Positions 45,420-56,095 of a stretch of 64,000 nucleotides of DNA are shown here, piece after piece; within the stretch, counting starts at the first letter, position 1; every line of letters begins with the position of its first letter. This DNA is from Breviolum minutum Mf 1.05b.01 (Eukaryota > Sar > Dinophyceae > Suessiales > Symbiodiniaceae), in assembly GCA_000507305.1 (NCBI GenBank), contig DF241078.1, positions 1-64,000 of the forward strand, read 5' to 3'. The translations under genes were made by a program, and so were the position numbers. The notes below the pieces were generated by a model, which worked only from the letters and a program-made list of their open reading frames with translations, was not told the origin of the DNA and searched no databases.

Positions 45420-45860
45420 ATGGGCAAACTTGAGGTTTTTGGGCTCAAGTTCTGGAGTGATTTGAGATTGGTGTTAGCAATCATGAATTGTGACGGGTTG
45501 GCAAAGGAGTGGGAAGAAAGTGCTGAAGTCCGAGGCATTGCTCGGGAACACGGTACCATCTTAACATTCCCCAAAACCCAAAAGATTTGCGAGGCCACAC
45601 GTGCCAATTGTTGTGGTAATGCATGTGTGCTTTACCCCATGCTGGATCGACTTAGCAGCACGGATGGGTTTCGTCTTCCACATCTGGATCCGTTGCAGGT
45701 TGAGATAGGAATGCTTTTTCGGAAATTGGGGCTGAAAACTGGGGACATGGCTGTTTACAAAACGGCTGTTTCCCTCAAGAAGTTGGTGGGCTTCATCAAG
45801 CGCAGGGGTGCGCGAAAAGAAGTTACCAAGGAACCCGGTTATAGCAAAACATGTTTATAA
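45420..45860 (+). pseudogene. gene P, first recognisable coding segment
   Basis: The open plus frame reads MNCDGLAKEWEESAEVRGIA and, near its end, HLDPLQVEIGMLFRKLGL then SLKKLVGFIKRR. The DPLQ-EIG-LFR...LKKL--FIKRR pattern matches what I remember as the N-terminal region of a large multi-copy Symbiodinium protein family; function unknown. The real start codon is not visible, and exon edges are probably about 45463 and 45837. The gene is marked pseudogene because of frameshifts further downstream. Confidence 0.5.
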
Positions 45861-46362
45861 TATTTTATAATGAAACAATGTTGAGAATACATTTCAAATG
45901 GTTTTCCAAGTATATGGTGTTAACTGTTAACTTGTTACCCCACCCCATTGAAAAGAATAGTTTTTGCTTTTCCCATTGGCACTCTTTGCACCAAATATCC
46001 TTTTGAATATATTTCTTCTACATCAGCCCAATGCTTATCTCTTAACACATTCCCTGGAGGACACGCACTTCCACGATTTGCTTGTGCGATTGGACCCCGA
46101 CCTGAAGGACTGGAGTTAGGAACTTTTTACTTTTGAGGGATCTGGTTGTTACACCCTGAAAATTTCAACAAAGTTTGGTTAAGTGTTTGGCCCACCGACA
46201 GCCTCCCCAGTCGACATTTCAGAACTGAAAAATATTTCACTTTAAGAATCATGTTTGTTAAATGTGTTTCTACTTCAACGGTTGGGGTGATCCAAATGCG
46301 ACAACAACCCTCTTGGTATAGGAGCATATCAATGCTTACATGGCAACTTGCAAAAATCGCAG

Positions 46363-46576
46363 CAAGTCTGCCTCAACCAGCACTTGTGTTTTTGATGCGG
46401 GTGATGCAGTAGAAACTTCTTGGGACAATGAAGATGCTGAGACCCAGGAAGACTTTGAAAAATTTAAGTTATGGCTTGCATCTCAAGCACCCCAATCAGA
46501 AACCGCGAGTGGTAGCCGTCCTTCCACAAGTTTGGTGTGCAAGTCTTGCAAGAAAGATCCTTGCATCTTGCAATGA
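46363..46576 (+). pseudogene. gene P, exon(s) with acidic and Cys-containing segment
   Basis: The acceptor AAAATCGCAG is followed by a frame with DAGDAVETSWDNEDAETQED, FEKFKLWLASQ and LVCKSCKKDPC. The CxxCxxxxxC pattern might be part of a metal site but is too short to judge. Stop TGA follows at 46574 unless an earlier donor is used. Confidence 0.42.
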
Positions 46577-46780
46577 AAAAATCATTAAAAAAACCTATAC
46601 GGCCCGCAGTTGTCCAACCACATGTTTTCCGTTTTAAGGTTTGACTCGGTTTGGGTAAGAAGAACAGCTACGTCGGACTATAGCTGGTATATATAATGCA
46701 GCTAAAGTTGAAATCCAAAACCATGTACAAACTAAACATCATATTATCCGGGCTTCCATTCCACCACCACTATTGCCAAG

Positions 46781-46860
46781 GTATCTGTGAGAAGCTTGAA
46801 GCTCTCAAGGCAATGATCGCGGACAAGAAGCAAAAGATCAAAGAGCTCAACATGCAACAG
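46781..46860 (+). pseudogene. gene P, short coiled-coil exon
   Basis: The acceptor TATTGCCAAG is followed by ICEKLEALKAMIADKKQKIK then ELNMQQ, a heptad-like Leu/Lys/Ile pattern. The 3' edge is uncertain. Confidence 0.4.
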
Positions 46861-47089
46861 CACTTTCCTTTGCAGTTGGGTGTGGCAGTTGGGTGAAGAA
46901 ATATCTGCATGAGTAAATGCCATCTCAAAATACAATACATGCGCTACAGCAATTATGTAAATAATACTTCTGACTTCTTTTTGGTTTAAGTGGCTGGGAC
47001 AAGGTTGTGGCGGTATCGGGTTAACATGTACTGGAGTAAAACCACTTAGACAAGCTCACATGTCGATCTATATTCTCAAATCGAAAACG

Positions 47090-47151
47090 AATGACGAGGC
47101 ACAAGGAGGCGCCAGAGGTGTCCGAGGTGAAAGCACCTGAGGAAGCACCAG
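47090..47151 (+). pseudogene. gene P, short Glu/Pro exon
   Basis: The plus frame reads HKEAPEVSEVKAPEEAP between an ACGAG acceptor and a possible GC donor (CCAG/GCCGTG). Disordered linker composition. Confidence 0.33.
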
Positions 47152-47430
47152 GCCGTGGAACAAATAAAGAAACATATCCCCTTTATTTCAAATTCATTGG
47201 GCTTGACAACTCCCAGCTCGTGAGGAATACTAACCCTGGAATGGTGAAATCGGTATCATTCCTCGTGACAATTTTTGTTTTTAAGAGCATCTAAATTTTA
47301 GGTGAATATGTATCTACCTGAAAAGTAGAATGTGCTTTTGAGAAACCGTTTAAGACTGGATGCCATCGGAAGAAACAATACCTCAAAGACCCAACAAACA
47401 TGTTACCATCCCTGAATTTATGTTTTCAAG

Positions 47431-47594
47431 TGTTTGGAGGCGTACCACCCAACATGGATGCGCTTGAAACTATGCCTTTCAGTGTTGACCAAGTTGAAAT
47501 TCCTGCTTCTCAGCCTCGTGGCCCTGACCCAACATATGAAAAGGATTGTGAAAAGGAAGATGAAAAGGCAGCTAGTCCCCAGAAGGCCACTTAG
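47431..47594 (+). pseudogene. gene P, linker exon
   Basis: After TTTTCAAG the frame reads FGGVPPNMDALETMPFSVDQ then VEIPASQPRGPDPTYEKD and an acidic/Lys-rich end. Disordered, low-complexity. The frame ends at a stop at 47592 if no donor is used before it. Confidence 0.42.
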
Positions 47595-47759
47595 TCAAAA
47601 ATTGTTTACATTGAAAGCATTGGTTCTTCTCAGTACTTTGTTCATAATTAACTCTCATTTGTTTTTATCTTTTTGTTGAAAATGCTTAAGATGTGGTGGT
47701 TTGGTTTCCTTCCCCACCTCCACCAAACATCTATCTCTAACATCTCAACCATTCAGCAG

Positions 47760-48692
47760 GTATTGACACGCCGCGACCAGCTGAAGCAGAAGCAGGAAAA
47801 AGAACAAGAAAAGAAAGACAAGGATGCCAAGAAAAAGGAAAAAGAAGGTGGCTCGGCCGGTGCGAAAGCAAAGGCGAAAGGAAAGGCCAAAGCAAAGGCC
47901 AAAGGAGGTGGCAAAGCGAAAGCAAAAGCGAAATCGGCAGCTACTACCAAGGCTGAGGACGCCGATGGAAAGGAGAGTGAGGAGGATGATGATGAAGAGT
48001 CCATGGCAACACCAAAGAAGCGGCTGTTTCAATCTGATTCCGAACCAGATCAAGATTCCAGGAAGCCACCACCAACATTGGATGTTTCCTACATCAAAAC
48101 GTTTGAGAAGACCAAGTTCATCGACCCCAAGACTGGCAAGGAGCGGACTCTTGAGGACGTCTTTGAGCAGTACTTGCCGGAGACTTGGAGACGCAAGATG
48201 CGACGTGTTGGGGGGGAAGAGCAAAAGAATGAGAGCACTGCTTCAGGTTCGAGGGATGTGGCGGCGCCAAAGAGGAGGGCCAGGGGGAAACAATCTCAAG
48301 TACCCAAGGCCAAAGCCACCCCAAAGAAGGGAAAGTCTCCAAAGATTACATCCCCATCCATCAAGAAGGAGATCCGACGACGTCGAAAGAAGGAGGAAGC
48401 TGTGATGCAGACTGCGCCGGAAGACATGAAGGACGACGTGATGCAAGGGATCTTTCTTTGTCGGCTTGGTCATGACCAGAAGGAATCGGAGGAGGACTTC
48501 AAGAAGAATGCGCTGCAGTTGAATGTCTCCACTGAATCTCATACTACCTTTTCCTTCTACTGGAAAACTGCGGGTGTGGGGGTGTTGCTGAAGTCACGCA
48601 CGCACATTACCTTGTTCACCATGAAGAAGGCTGAGGGTTTTGCGACCAACATGTCTATTGCTCACAGCTGTGCTCTCCTTCTTGTGTCTTGA
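47760..48692 (+). pseudogene. gene P, large exon with Lys/Ala-rich basic region
   Basis: The acceptor CATTCAGCAG is followed by about 310 codons. It starts VLTRRDQLKQKQEKEQEK, then holds a repeated AKAKAKGK/AKGGGKAKAKAK tract resembling linker-histone tails, then an acidic stretch with ESEEDDDEESMATPKKR. Next comes TLEDVFEQYLPETWRRKMRR, a second basic PKK/RRRRKK region, and NVSTESHTTFSFYWKTAGVG near the end. The Lys/Ala tract suggests nuclear, nucleic-acid-binding behaviour. The TFSFYWK-AGVGV part matches a conserved segment I recall from the same dinoflagellate family. The upstream ATG at 47673 lies before the acceptor and is unlikely to be used. Largest exon of gene P. Confidence 0.6.
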
Positions 48693-49023
48693 CAATTAAA
48701 TGTATGGAGCTGGGGGATGGAATGAGAAAGATGAGAAAATATCCAAACCACATGTCCAGATACCCCATACCCCAATCTAGGTTACCAGAAATTTCAGGCC
48801 ATTTTCTTTTTTAAACCAGGCAACTGATGATACGATGTACTTCACACTCTTGTGATGAGTATACATGTATATAGCCTGACTTTTCCCCCCCAATCCTATA
48901 CCACTTTCAAATAATAACAATTACCCTCGTATCTGTCAATCCATCTTTGGTCATACCACGCTACTTCTTTGACAAGCACATGGAGAATCTAGACACCTAC
49001 TCATATCCCCCCATCTCAGGCAG

Positions 49024-49152
49024 GATTCATTGAAGACAACTTCAACACCATCACTGACTACAAGGATCCAGCGGGTTTGGTACAGGTGGAGGTTGCTAAG
49101 ATCAAATTCAATGCCAACTTGGCAATGGAAACGCATTTGAACCGAACACCGG
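49024..49152 (+). pseudogene. gene P, exon
   Basis: The acceptor TCTCAGGCAG and donor CCGG/GTGAAA bracket GFIEDNFNTITDYKDPAGLV then QVEVAKIKFNANLAMETHLN. Length and phases are self-consistent (2 + 126 + 1 nt). Helical, no named domain. Confidence 0.55.
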
Positions 49153-49395
49153 GTGAAAACAACTCACCTGTTGAAAGCAGCTAAGCTGTTGATGGTGGAT
49201 TTTCAGGTTGTATCTTAAGTTTATCGAATTCTTGGCATCACTATAAGCGTTGAAATTGTGTTTTAAGTTTATCAAGCTTTTGGCATCACGAAGCGATAAT
49301 GGTATTATCATATATGTTTGTTTGGGGGATTAGTCTGACTCATATAAAGAAAATACCATATGAAACAAATGTGAAAGCCTTTTTGTTTGCCAAAT

Positions 49396-49500
49396 GTTGC
49401 AGCCCAGAATCCACCAATTTTGATTTTGATGGCTCGGAGAGCTTTCTGCCTTAGCTTTGGGATCGACAGGGGGTACAGGCCTTTGCATTACAAGTTGCGA
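49396..49500 (+). pseudogene. gene P, probable exon with uncertain frame
   Basis: After AAATGTTGCAG two frames look coding. One, in phase with the previous exon, starts QNPPILILMARRAFCL; the other reads PESTNFDFDGSESFLP. The 3' edge is not determined. Confidence 0.33.
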
Positions 49501-50249
49501 CCTCCACAAAAATCAAATGCCAACTTGGGACACTTTTTGATCATCCCAATTATTTTTGATTTATGGTTGTCCTTTACTTTTGTGGTGTGTACCGATTACA
49601 ACTTTTAAACGAGTGTGTTTGATGGTTTATGACTTCAAATCATGCAGGCCTGTAATTTGAATATCTGGTTACCACCTCAGCCGCTCTAGAGTGGATGCCA
49701 GTGATCCTAGGATGGCAGATTGCCAGCACATGGGGAGAACCTCATGTTTTACGAAACTTTACACCGTGACGATGGCCAGGAAATTGAGCCCGTTTTGTCA
49801 GTTGACAGGTGTTCCATTTGACCAAACAAAACAGTTTTGGAACACTAACCAACGTTTTTAGAGATCAAATTGCATAACCGCACTACACCACCCTGTTTCT
49901 CCATCTTTAGTTTCGATCTTGATATACCACCAACCCTTTGATCTCCATGCATCTTTGCTCAATGCCGAGGCCAAACATGCCTAGGCTGGCAGGCAACAAA
50001 TGGGCAGCCAAACGAGGGCTGGTGGATGATGATTGCAGTGCACTCGCCATGTATTGGATAGTGTATTTGTCATATCACCAGACCTTCCCTTTAAGTGTAG
50101 AAAGTTGGTTGTTGGATGATGGACTTTGTATGTTGTGTCTCAAGATTCAGCCACAAGAACAAAATCAAATTGGTTTTCATGTGCTGGCATGGTCATTGTC
50201 CATGTCATGTGAGTGCTGTTTTCTTCATGCAGCTTGGGTGCAGTGACAC

Positions 50250-52300
50250 TCGCTTCGTCCAAATGTTTTAGCATTTGCTCAACCTCATCCGTTCTTTCAA
50301 ACCAAGAATGCACAACAAATAAAGTTGGCAAATTTCAAACATTAGATTGGTACTTAAATTGTTCGAACGTTTTGCATCAAATAATCCATGAATTAGGATC
50401 AAGTACCCGAGCATATTTTAGATTTCCCTATTGTGAAGGTAGTGTTATCCCTTTATCTGGGATGCCGAAATAATTTCCTCATGGAGCGATACTTCTGAAG
50501 CTTTTTCTGGGGGTTGTTCAGAAAGTACTTCAAACGGCGGAACCTTTGCAAACATGGCGTTTTCGAAAGTCTGGGTGGATGAGCTATGTTGTCGTTTATC
50601 AATTTTGGGAGCTCCCAAGGCACCTTGCTAGTGTCCAATAGTGATTTGAAGGAAGTGTTTAAAGTCTGAAACACATAAACGGGTTGCCAATACCCAATGC
50701 TCAGGTCCTACTTTTGCAGTTTTGCTGGTGATTTGGACGAATGTGGACATCAAACCAGAGCTTCAGGACAAAGCGTTCGGTGGACTTATGTGTGGGGGAT
50801 GCACGTTTTGTTTTGAAAATCGGAAAGCAAATCTTTTAATTGTCCTTTCAGCGGAGAAAACAACACCATGTTTTTGTAACACCAAAAAGATCCAAAAAAA
50901 CATGAAGGTGATGGATGTTCTAGGTACGTTTGCTATATTCACCGACTGGCCCCTAAGGATAGTGCACCGTTTGGTTTTGTGGAGATTTTCGCGGGACAAG
51001 CGGAAACTACCCGGATGTTTACGTTTGGAGGGTTCAAAACAGCAAAACTGGATTTGATGTACATGTCTGGCAGTGGTACTCGCCAGAACCCCATGGATTT
51101 GACTTCCGATGCAGGAATGGCGTCACTAAATAGCAAATAACATAAGTTTGGTAATACATAAAATCAAGCAGTGTGGATTTTATACTAGGCGATGTTTTCT
51201 CTGATGTTCAACTATATGACATAAAAAATATGTTACTGTATACTATAAATAAGGAAATTCCAAAAGAATAAGCCATGCTTTCCTTGATGTTACCTGCATC
51301 TGTAAATGCATTTTTTTCATACTCACTTTGTGTGATGGGATTGTGTTTGATCTTCACATGTAAAGGTAACTTCCTATACTTGGTCTTTCTCCCCAGTGTT
51401 CCAAACTCAGGCTTGCTATATCAGCAATTCTGCGGGGAGACCAGGCAGGAGGCTGGTTATGCCACTTTGGCTTGAAATGCTCTTCCTTCACCACAGTCAA
51501 CTCTGGAACATCGTTTCGGAGCCCCTGCTGTGCGATTGGAAATCTTGAGTATGCATCTGTACGTGAAGCAAATCTCTTAGCTTCAAGGAACCTGGGATTA
51601 TTTACTATCTTTCTGCAAAATCTTGTGCTACAGAGAATGAATTTCTGAAAGTAGATACAACAATTATATAAAGATATTTCCATTCCAAACAATGGGTGAT
51701 CTTAGTGATCTTTGTTTTGATGTCCCAACACTCTGACTTTTTTGGCGTATATCCAAGGATGATTTTACTTATGATGTTGGTCGTTTGCTTGAACGGCACC
51801 TTCACAGTCGAACAGCCGTTCTCGTCATTCTTTGAGTATTATCCAAGATGGAGAGATTTTCTTTTGCTACTGCAGAATCAAGGTGGCCCTCATGCAGTGA
51901 CTTGTCTAATCTTCACCCAATGATTAGTTCCTCCTCACTTTCCTTCCAGCCCAGCAACAAACCAATGTTGGCATTCTTTCCCAAGGCAGTGGTATACCTC
52001 ATTCAGAAACACATGAATTTATAATATACGTTACAAGCAACAAAGTTCATCATGTTGATTCTACAACAAGCCAGTACACCGATTCAGCCATCCTATTCCT
52101 CTTATATGGATTCCTCTTATAGGCGTTGTAAGTGGGCTCAAGGGATTTAGTTGACCAGAAAAGACATAGTTTATGTTTCTGACATCTTTTGGAACCAATG
52201 AGTTCTTTAAAAAACCCCCTTTGAACCAAGACCTCCAAAAACCACATCTGACATCCAGGTTCATAAAGTGGCTTGGTATATGTGGCTATTTCCGTTTAAT
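50250..52300. other. stretch without convincing exons inside gene P
   Basis: Only fragmentary open frames are seen, for example MPRLAGNKWAAKRGLVDDD just upstream at about 49975-50035 and GGLMCGGCTFCFENRK at 50780-50826. It is probably intronic, with any remaining exons too decayed or too short to recognise. Confidence 0.4.
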
Positions 52301-52327
52301 CCGTGCCCGGAGGGAAAGGTTTGACTT

Positions 52328-52396
52328 GAGGTATGATTCGGGGGTATGATTCGGGGGTATGATTCGGGGTATGATTCGCGGGTATGATTCGCGGCG
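52328..52396 (+). repeat. 13-bp minisatellite GGTATGATTCGGG, block 1
   Basis: About five tandem copies with G/C variation (some end GCG). Lies in a gene P intron just before the tRNA-like sequence. Confidence 0.85.
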
Positions 52397-52410
52397 CCGA
52401 AAACCTTCAT

Positions 52411-52505
52411 ATCAGCACTGGCTGGGAACTGAGCATTGAGCCTCTGCTTTACAGGGCCTGCGCACTACCAACTGAACTAACCTGACTCTGGCCACCCTGG
52501 GCCGA
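52411..52505 (-). repeat. degenerate tRNA-Thr(TGT)-like, SINE-like sequence
   Basis: The minus strand carries TTAGTTCAGTTGGTAG, a good tRNA D-arm / Pol III A box. CCTGTAA follows in anticodon-loop position. Then comes GGCTCAATGC, 9 of 11 positions to the B box GGTTCRANNCC, with 37 bp between box starts. The anticodon and T stems do not pair, so it is not a working tRNA. It is flanked on both sides by copies of a 13-bp minisatellite, as in the body of a tRNA-derived SINE. Confidence 0.5.
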
Positions 52506-52542
52506 TTGGGTATGATTCGGCTATGATTCGGGTATGATTCGG

Positions 52543-52576
<34 letters not shown>

Positions 52577-52760
52577 GCGTCGTCGTGGTAGTAGTGGTGG
52601 TAGTGGTCGTGGAAGTAGTTGTATAGTAGCAGTAGTAGTGGTAATAGTAGAAGTAATGGTATGGTGTGGGGTGTGATTCGGCGGTATGGTTTGGGGGTAT
52701 GATTCGGGGGTATGATTCGAGGTATGATTCGGGGGTATGATTCGGGGGTATGATTCGTCC
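52506..52760 (+). repeat. 13-bp minisatellite block 2 with (GTA)n insert
   Basis: Three copies of the TATGATTCGGG unit, then (GTA)n and degenerate GTA/GTG repeats (52541-52665), then about seven more unit copies to 52760. Translated it yields the repetitive minus-strand open frames of this stretch, which are not genes. Confidence 0.85.
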
Positions 52761-52811
52761 ATGTCGAACCTTTCTCCTTACTAAAAACTTGAACACACAA
52801 TAAATGGAAAG

Positions 52812-53043
52812 GCCCATGTGCCATTACGGCGCTCCAACGCCAAAGAGGCACTACATGTACGGGAACGCAAAGCACATTGGCGGGATCAATGCTGGACGGC
52901 TCAAAGGGTGGATCCAAACAAAGAAGCGGTTACAGGCTCAAGGTCGAGATGTTCAACATGTAGAGAAATACATTGACAAGAATGGGAAGAGGAGGTGGAA
53001 AGGAAAGCCACAACTACGCAAAAGCGAGTGGGGTACTTATTTG
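52812..53043 (+). pseudogene. gene P, exon with basic GAPTPKRH segment
   Basis: The plus frame reads PMCHYGAPTPKRHYMYGN, then KHIGGINAGRLKGWIQTKKR and YIDKNGKRRWKGKPQLRKSE. This basic, Gly/Lys-rich piece matches a conserved block I recall from the same family (GAPxPK...K..DxxGxxRYKG). It ends at TTG/GTCAGA. The intron upstream carries the 13-bp minisatellite and the tRNA-like sequence. Confidence 0.58.
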
Positions 53044-53329
53044 GTCAGAACACTGATTCAGCTAAACAAATGACATGTTATTTTTTACCAAGACTCTGTT
53101 GTTTTAAGGTATATAACTTTGGATATGATTCAAGACTTGATTCAAGTTATTAGCATCGTGCTGGCTAGAAGCACCGAGTGAAACATATTATCCCATACCA
53201 TGTTCTTTTTTGAAAATGGCAACAGTATAGTCTCCAAACACCGAGATGCAGCTGATCTGTTGGGTTTGAACTATAATGTATATTACATCCTAGTATATAA
53301 ATTCAAGTTGTCCATCCACAGACTTGAGC

Positions 53330-53644
53330 TTCCCTTTGGAGTAGTTGTTCGTAACATGTCATATGATGAATTATATTCAACCACCCATCCAGCCCCGAGT
53401 CCGGAATTATCCGGCCAAGTTTGGCTTGCGAATGGTCGATTTGTGGCACCTCTTAACATCCGAGAAGCATGGGATGCCATGTTTGCCAAAAAAGATCCCC
53501 AATGCCTTAGCTTCATGGGATGCTCTTACTTTTGATGACATGTGGGCTGAGGCAAAAATGAACTCAGTGTGTCATTGGCTCCGAGGAGGAAAAAACCTCC
53601 AAATTCCACAGGAATTTAGGGATAGTTTACCTACGAAGCTCTAA
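53330..53644 (+). pseudogene. gene P, frameshifted exon
   Basis: The frame reads NMSYDELYSTTHPAPSPELS, then GRFVAPLNIREAWDAMFAKK, and at 53497-53500 shifts by one base. The conserved continuation, ASWDALTFDDMWAEAKMNSV then LRGGKNLQIPQEFRDSLP, lies in the next frame. W-D-x-W-E/D-A...WLRGGK-LQIP is the block expected here in the family. The shift sits in a run of four C, so it is a real 1-bp insertion or a sequencing error in a homopolymer. Confidence 0.6.
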
Positions 53645-53724
53645 AGTCTTGAAGTCCACCATGGTGATGTTTAGCACTAAATCAGGATCTTTGGGTGTTT
53701 GTTCAAGCCAACTTAGGTTTTAAT

Positions 53725-53948
53725 GAAAAATAGCCCGTAATCGACCGTAATTTGCGTAATTGGGGAAAAACATATGGTTTTCTGCGTAACCGACCGTAAT
53801 CTGCTGAAAAAAACATATGTTTTTTGGCGTAACCGACCATAATTTTCCGACCGTAATTTGGCCCCCGTAATTTGCCGTAATTTACCCATAATTTGCCGTA
53901 ATTTACCCATAAAATATTATGGGTATTTTTAAAAAAACATAGGTTTTT
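53725..53948 (+). repeat. CCGTAAT array ending in an A/T foldback
   Basis: Interspersed (GA)CCGTAAT(TT) units, about a dozen, with two blocks of GAAAAAACATATG and a final hairpin TTTTTAAAAAAACATAGGTTTTTT. Related to the hairpins at 44701-44769 and 62321-62458. Sits in a gene P intron. Confidence 0.75.
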
Positions 53949-54696
53949 TTAGGGTGGATTTCAATTGACTTTTAATGGAATCAACTTAGCTTTTGATAGA
54001 CTTTGTTCGGTTTTTAGCGAGATTTCACCCAAAAAGAAGACCCAGAACGGACTTGGAAACAAGACATGTATTATCGGAGCTTCGACTAATTCGATGATTT
54101 TGCATTTCGGCATTTATTTGCCATCTCTAATTCAGACATGACTTGTGTCTGAAGTATAGTCGACACAATCCTTAATTTGTGGTAAAAAAGAATGGAGTAC
54201 AGATTGATTTTAAAGTCAGGGGTTCTGGAGATGGAACTCATATGAACTCATCATATCGTGCCATTGCTTTTCCAACAAAAATGCTTTTTTGCATCATGCA
54301 TGGCTCTAAAAGGCTAGACCAGGATAGACCAGGTAGTTTCGTTTCATGGCTTTTGTTCGTGCTGACACTTCACATACTATGGCTTCTCGTTCATGGAGTA
54401 CATCAGAACTTATTGATGGTCTTGAGAATATCTTGGGGACCGGAAAAAATGAACTTCCCGATGAACTCGCACAGTTAGAGGCCTGAATGTTTTTTTTGTT
54501 TAATGGATCTCTTTAGACATGTGATTTGAGAAGTGGTTATTGAATTGTTCAAGATTGTTCCAGTGTTTCTATTACAAACCACTTTGATGCCCTGCTGGAA
54601 GCTAGTTGTTTTTATGTTGGAAAAATATATTTGAGATATATTGATTGAATTCGCTCTTACAACCCCGTACTAACATAGAAACTCGCATCCGTGCAG

Positions 54697-54766
54697 GAAT
54701 TGGAAAAGCAACTCAATCTGGTGCAAGTTCAACAAGAACGTGTCTGGTGCTCATATGGGCCCGCTG
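54697..54766 (+). pseudogene. gene P, coiled-coil exon
   Basis: The acceptor CATCCGTGCAG and donor GCTG/GTCATT bracket ELEKQLNLVQVQQERVWCSY then GPA (23 codons plus one base). Heptad-like. It reads in a different frame from the longer open frame over the same place. Confidence 0.5.
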
Positions 54767-54919
54767 GTCATTTGAACCGTTGGCTTCTCCAAATACCATT
54801 TACAAATACCATAATTTGTTGTATTTTTTCAACATCCAGTTGATTGGTATTGGTAAGACCTGCCACCTCGAAAGACCTACCACACATACCGCACCATCCA
54901 AAAGATCCATAAAGATCCA

Positions 54920-54981
54920 AGATCCATGTTGCCATTGACCAGGACCAAGCCTTGGCTGAGCTGAGCACTCTGCAATCTCAG
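54920..54981 (+). pseudogene. gene P, short coiled-coil exon
   Basis: It encodes KIHVAIDQDQALAELSTLQS before a good donor (TCAG/GTTTCT). It probably continues the coiled coil of the preceding exon, although the phase of the join is unresolved. Confidence 0.45.
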
Positions 54982-55209
54982 GTTTCTAGATTGCATCGCA
55001 ATTTCTTGTTTCAAAAGTGTCCGGAAGAATAATAGCAATCAACATTACATTATAAACACCATACGCGATGTGACTATATTTTCCTCCAAGGATTTCCAGA
55101 AACACTATATACTGGATAGGTTTAGACAAAACCTGCGTCCATTTGGCATCCATTTGGTGGTTTTGTGGTGTTTATATCCCCATGTGCACACACTGAGGCT
55201 ACTCCCCAG

Positions 55210-55427
55210 GCTGCGAAGGGTGATGCTCCTGGGGCTACTCCGGTTACTGGTGAAATGGAAGCTCCTGAAACTGTACCAGCTACTGATGAGGAGTTGGCAT
55301 CGGTGGGTCGGGTGTCAAAGGCTTCTTCGAAACAACCATCATTTCCAGCCCCTACATCCCCAGCTGACTCCTTGCCATCAACGTCTTCTAAGACATCTGA
55401 TGTTGGAGCTTTCTGTCCGAATACATG
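55210..55427 (+). pseudogene. gene P, Pro/Thr/Ala/Ser-rich linker exon
   Basis: The acceptor ACTCCCCAG and donor CATG/GTTTTA bracket 72 codons such as AAKGDAPGATPVTGEMEAPE and SSKQPSFPAPTSPADSLPST. Low-complexity, presumably disordered spacer. Confidence 0.5.
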
Positions 55428-55603
55428 GTTTTAAGTTTGCCTGGTTTGAAGCTATATACTAAGTTACTATATATACCGATAGGTGCATTCCCAAAAAGAT
55501 TGTCAAAGTTTCTGTTCCAAAAGGTGGTTCCGGACAATACTGTATCTATCGATATGTTTATCAACCCCATTTAGCTCGATTTATATCCTTCATCCTTCTT
55601 GAG

Positions 55604-55849
55604 GTGACAAACCGCATTGTGGAGATGTGGCAAAAGGGACTTTTGGACGCCACTGTTGCCATGCAGCTTTTGGGTCAGGGAGTGGGGGCAGCTGAAACAC
55701 CTCTTCCCAAGACTAGTGATATTGGTGCATCGGGTGGGGACAGGAATGACAACAACAAACGGCCCATTGAATCAGTGAACCCAGATGTGAGCCCAGAAGA
55801 CTTAGATGAGTGTCTTGCACAAGCCAAGCGTGCCAAGATGGAAACTTTG
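55604..55849 (+). pseudogene. gene P, exon
   Basis: The frame reads VTNRIVEMWQKGLLDATVAM, then QLLGQGVGAAETPLPKTSD, and ends ECLAQAKRAKMETL at a GT donor in phase 0. The helical start is followed by a polar linker. Its phase fits the next exon. Confidence 0.55.
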
Positions 55850-56095
55850 GTTGAACTTGTTGTCTACTGTATATACATGACATTTTTTTTTCTGGGGTAT
55901 CACCCTTGATGATCCTTGAATACTGAATCTCCAACATTTAGTATATATGGTTTATGCAAGTTCCTCTGTAGTTTGCTGTATTCCTGTGTACTTTTGGTGG
56001 GCGTGGATGCATAACCCGGTCATCATGAAACAGCACCCAGTTTTTGGTATACTGGGTATGCTTCTTTTTTGGGGGGTCAATCTAACCTAACCAAG

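Noticed and set aside
45435-45450. TTTTTGGGCTCAAG, similar to the spliced-leader end
   Set aside because: An extra G and no match to the CCGTAGCCA part; inside a coding-looking exon.
47673-47759. Use of the ATG at 47673 as the start of the Lys/Ala-rich protein
   Set aside because: A good CAG acceptor at 47757-47759 separates AT-rich, Ser/His/Phe-rich sequence from the coding part.
52412-52917. Minus-strand frames of 98-146 codons with PESYP/NHTP repeats
   Set aside because: They translate the TATGATTCGGG minisatellite and (GTA)n tract; the real exon here is on the plus strand at 52812.
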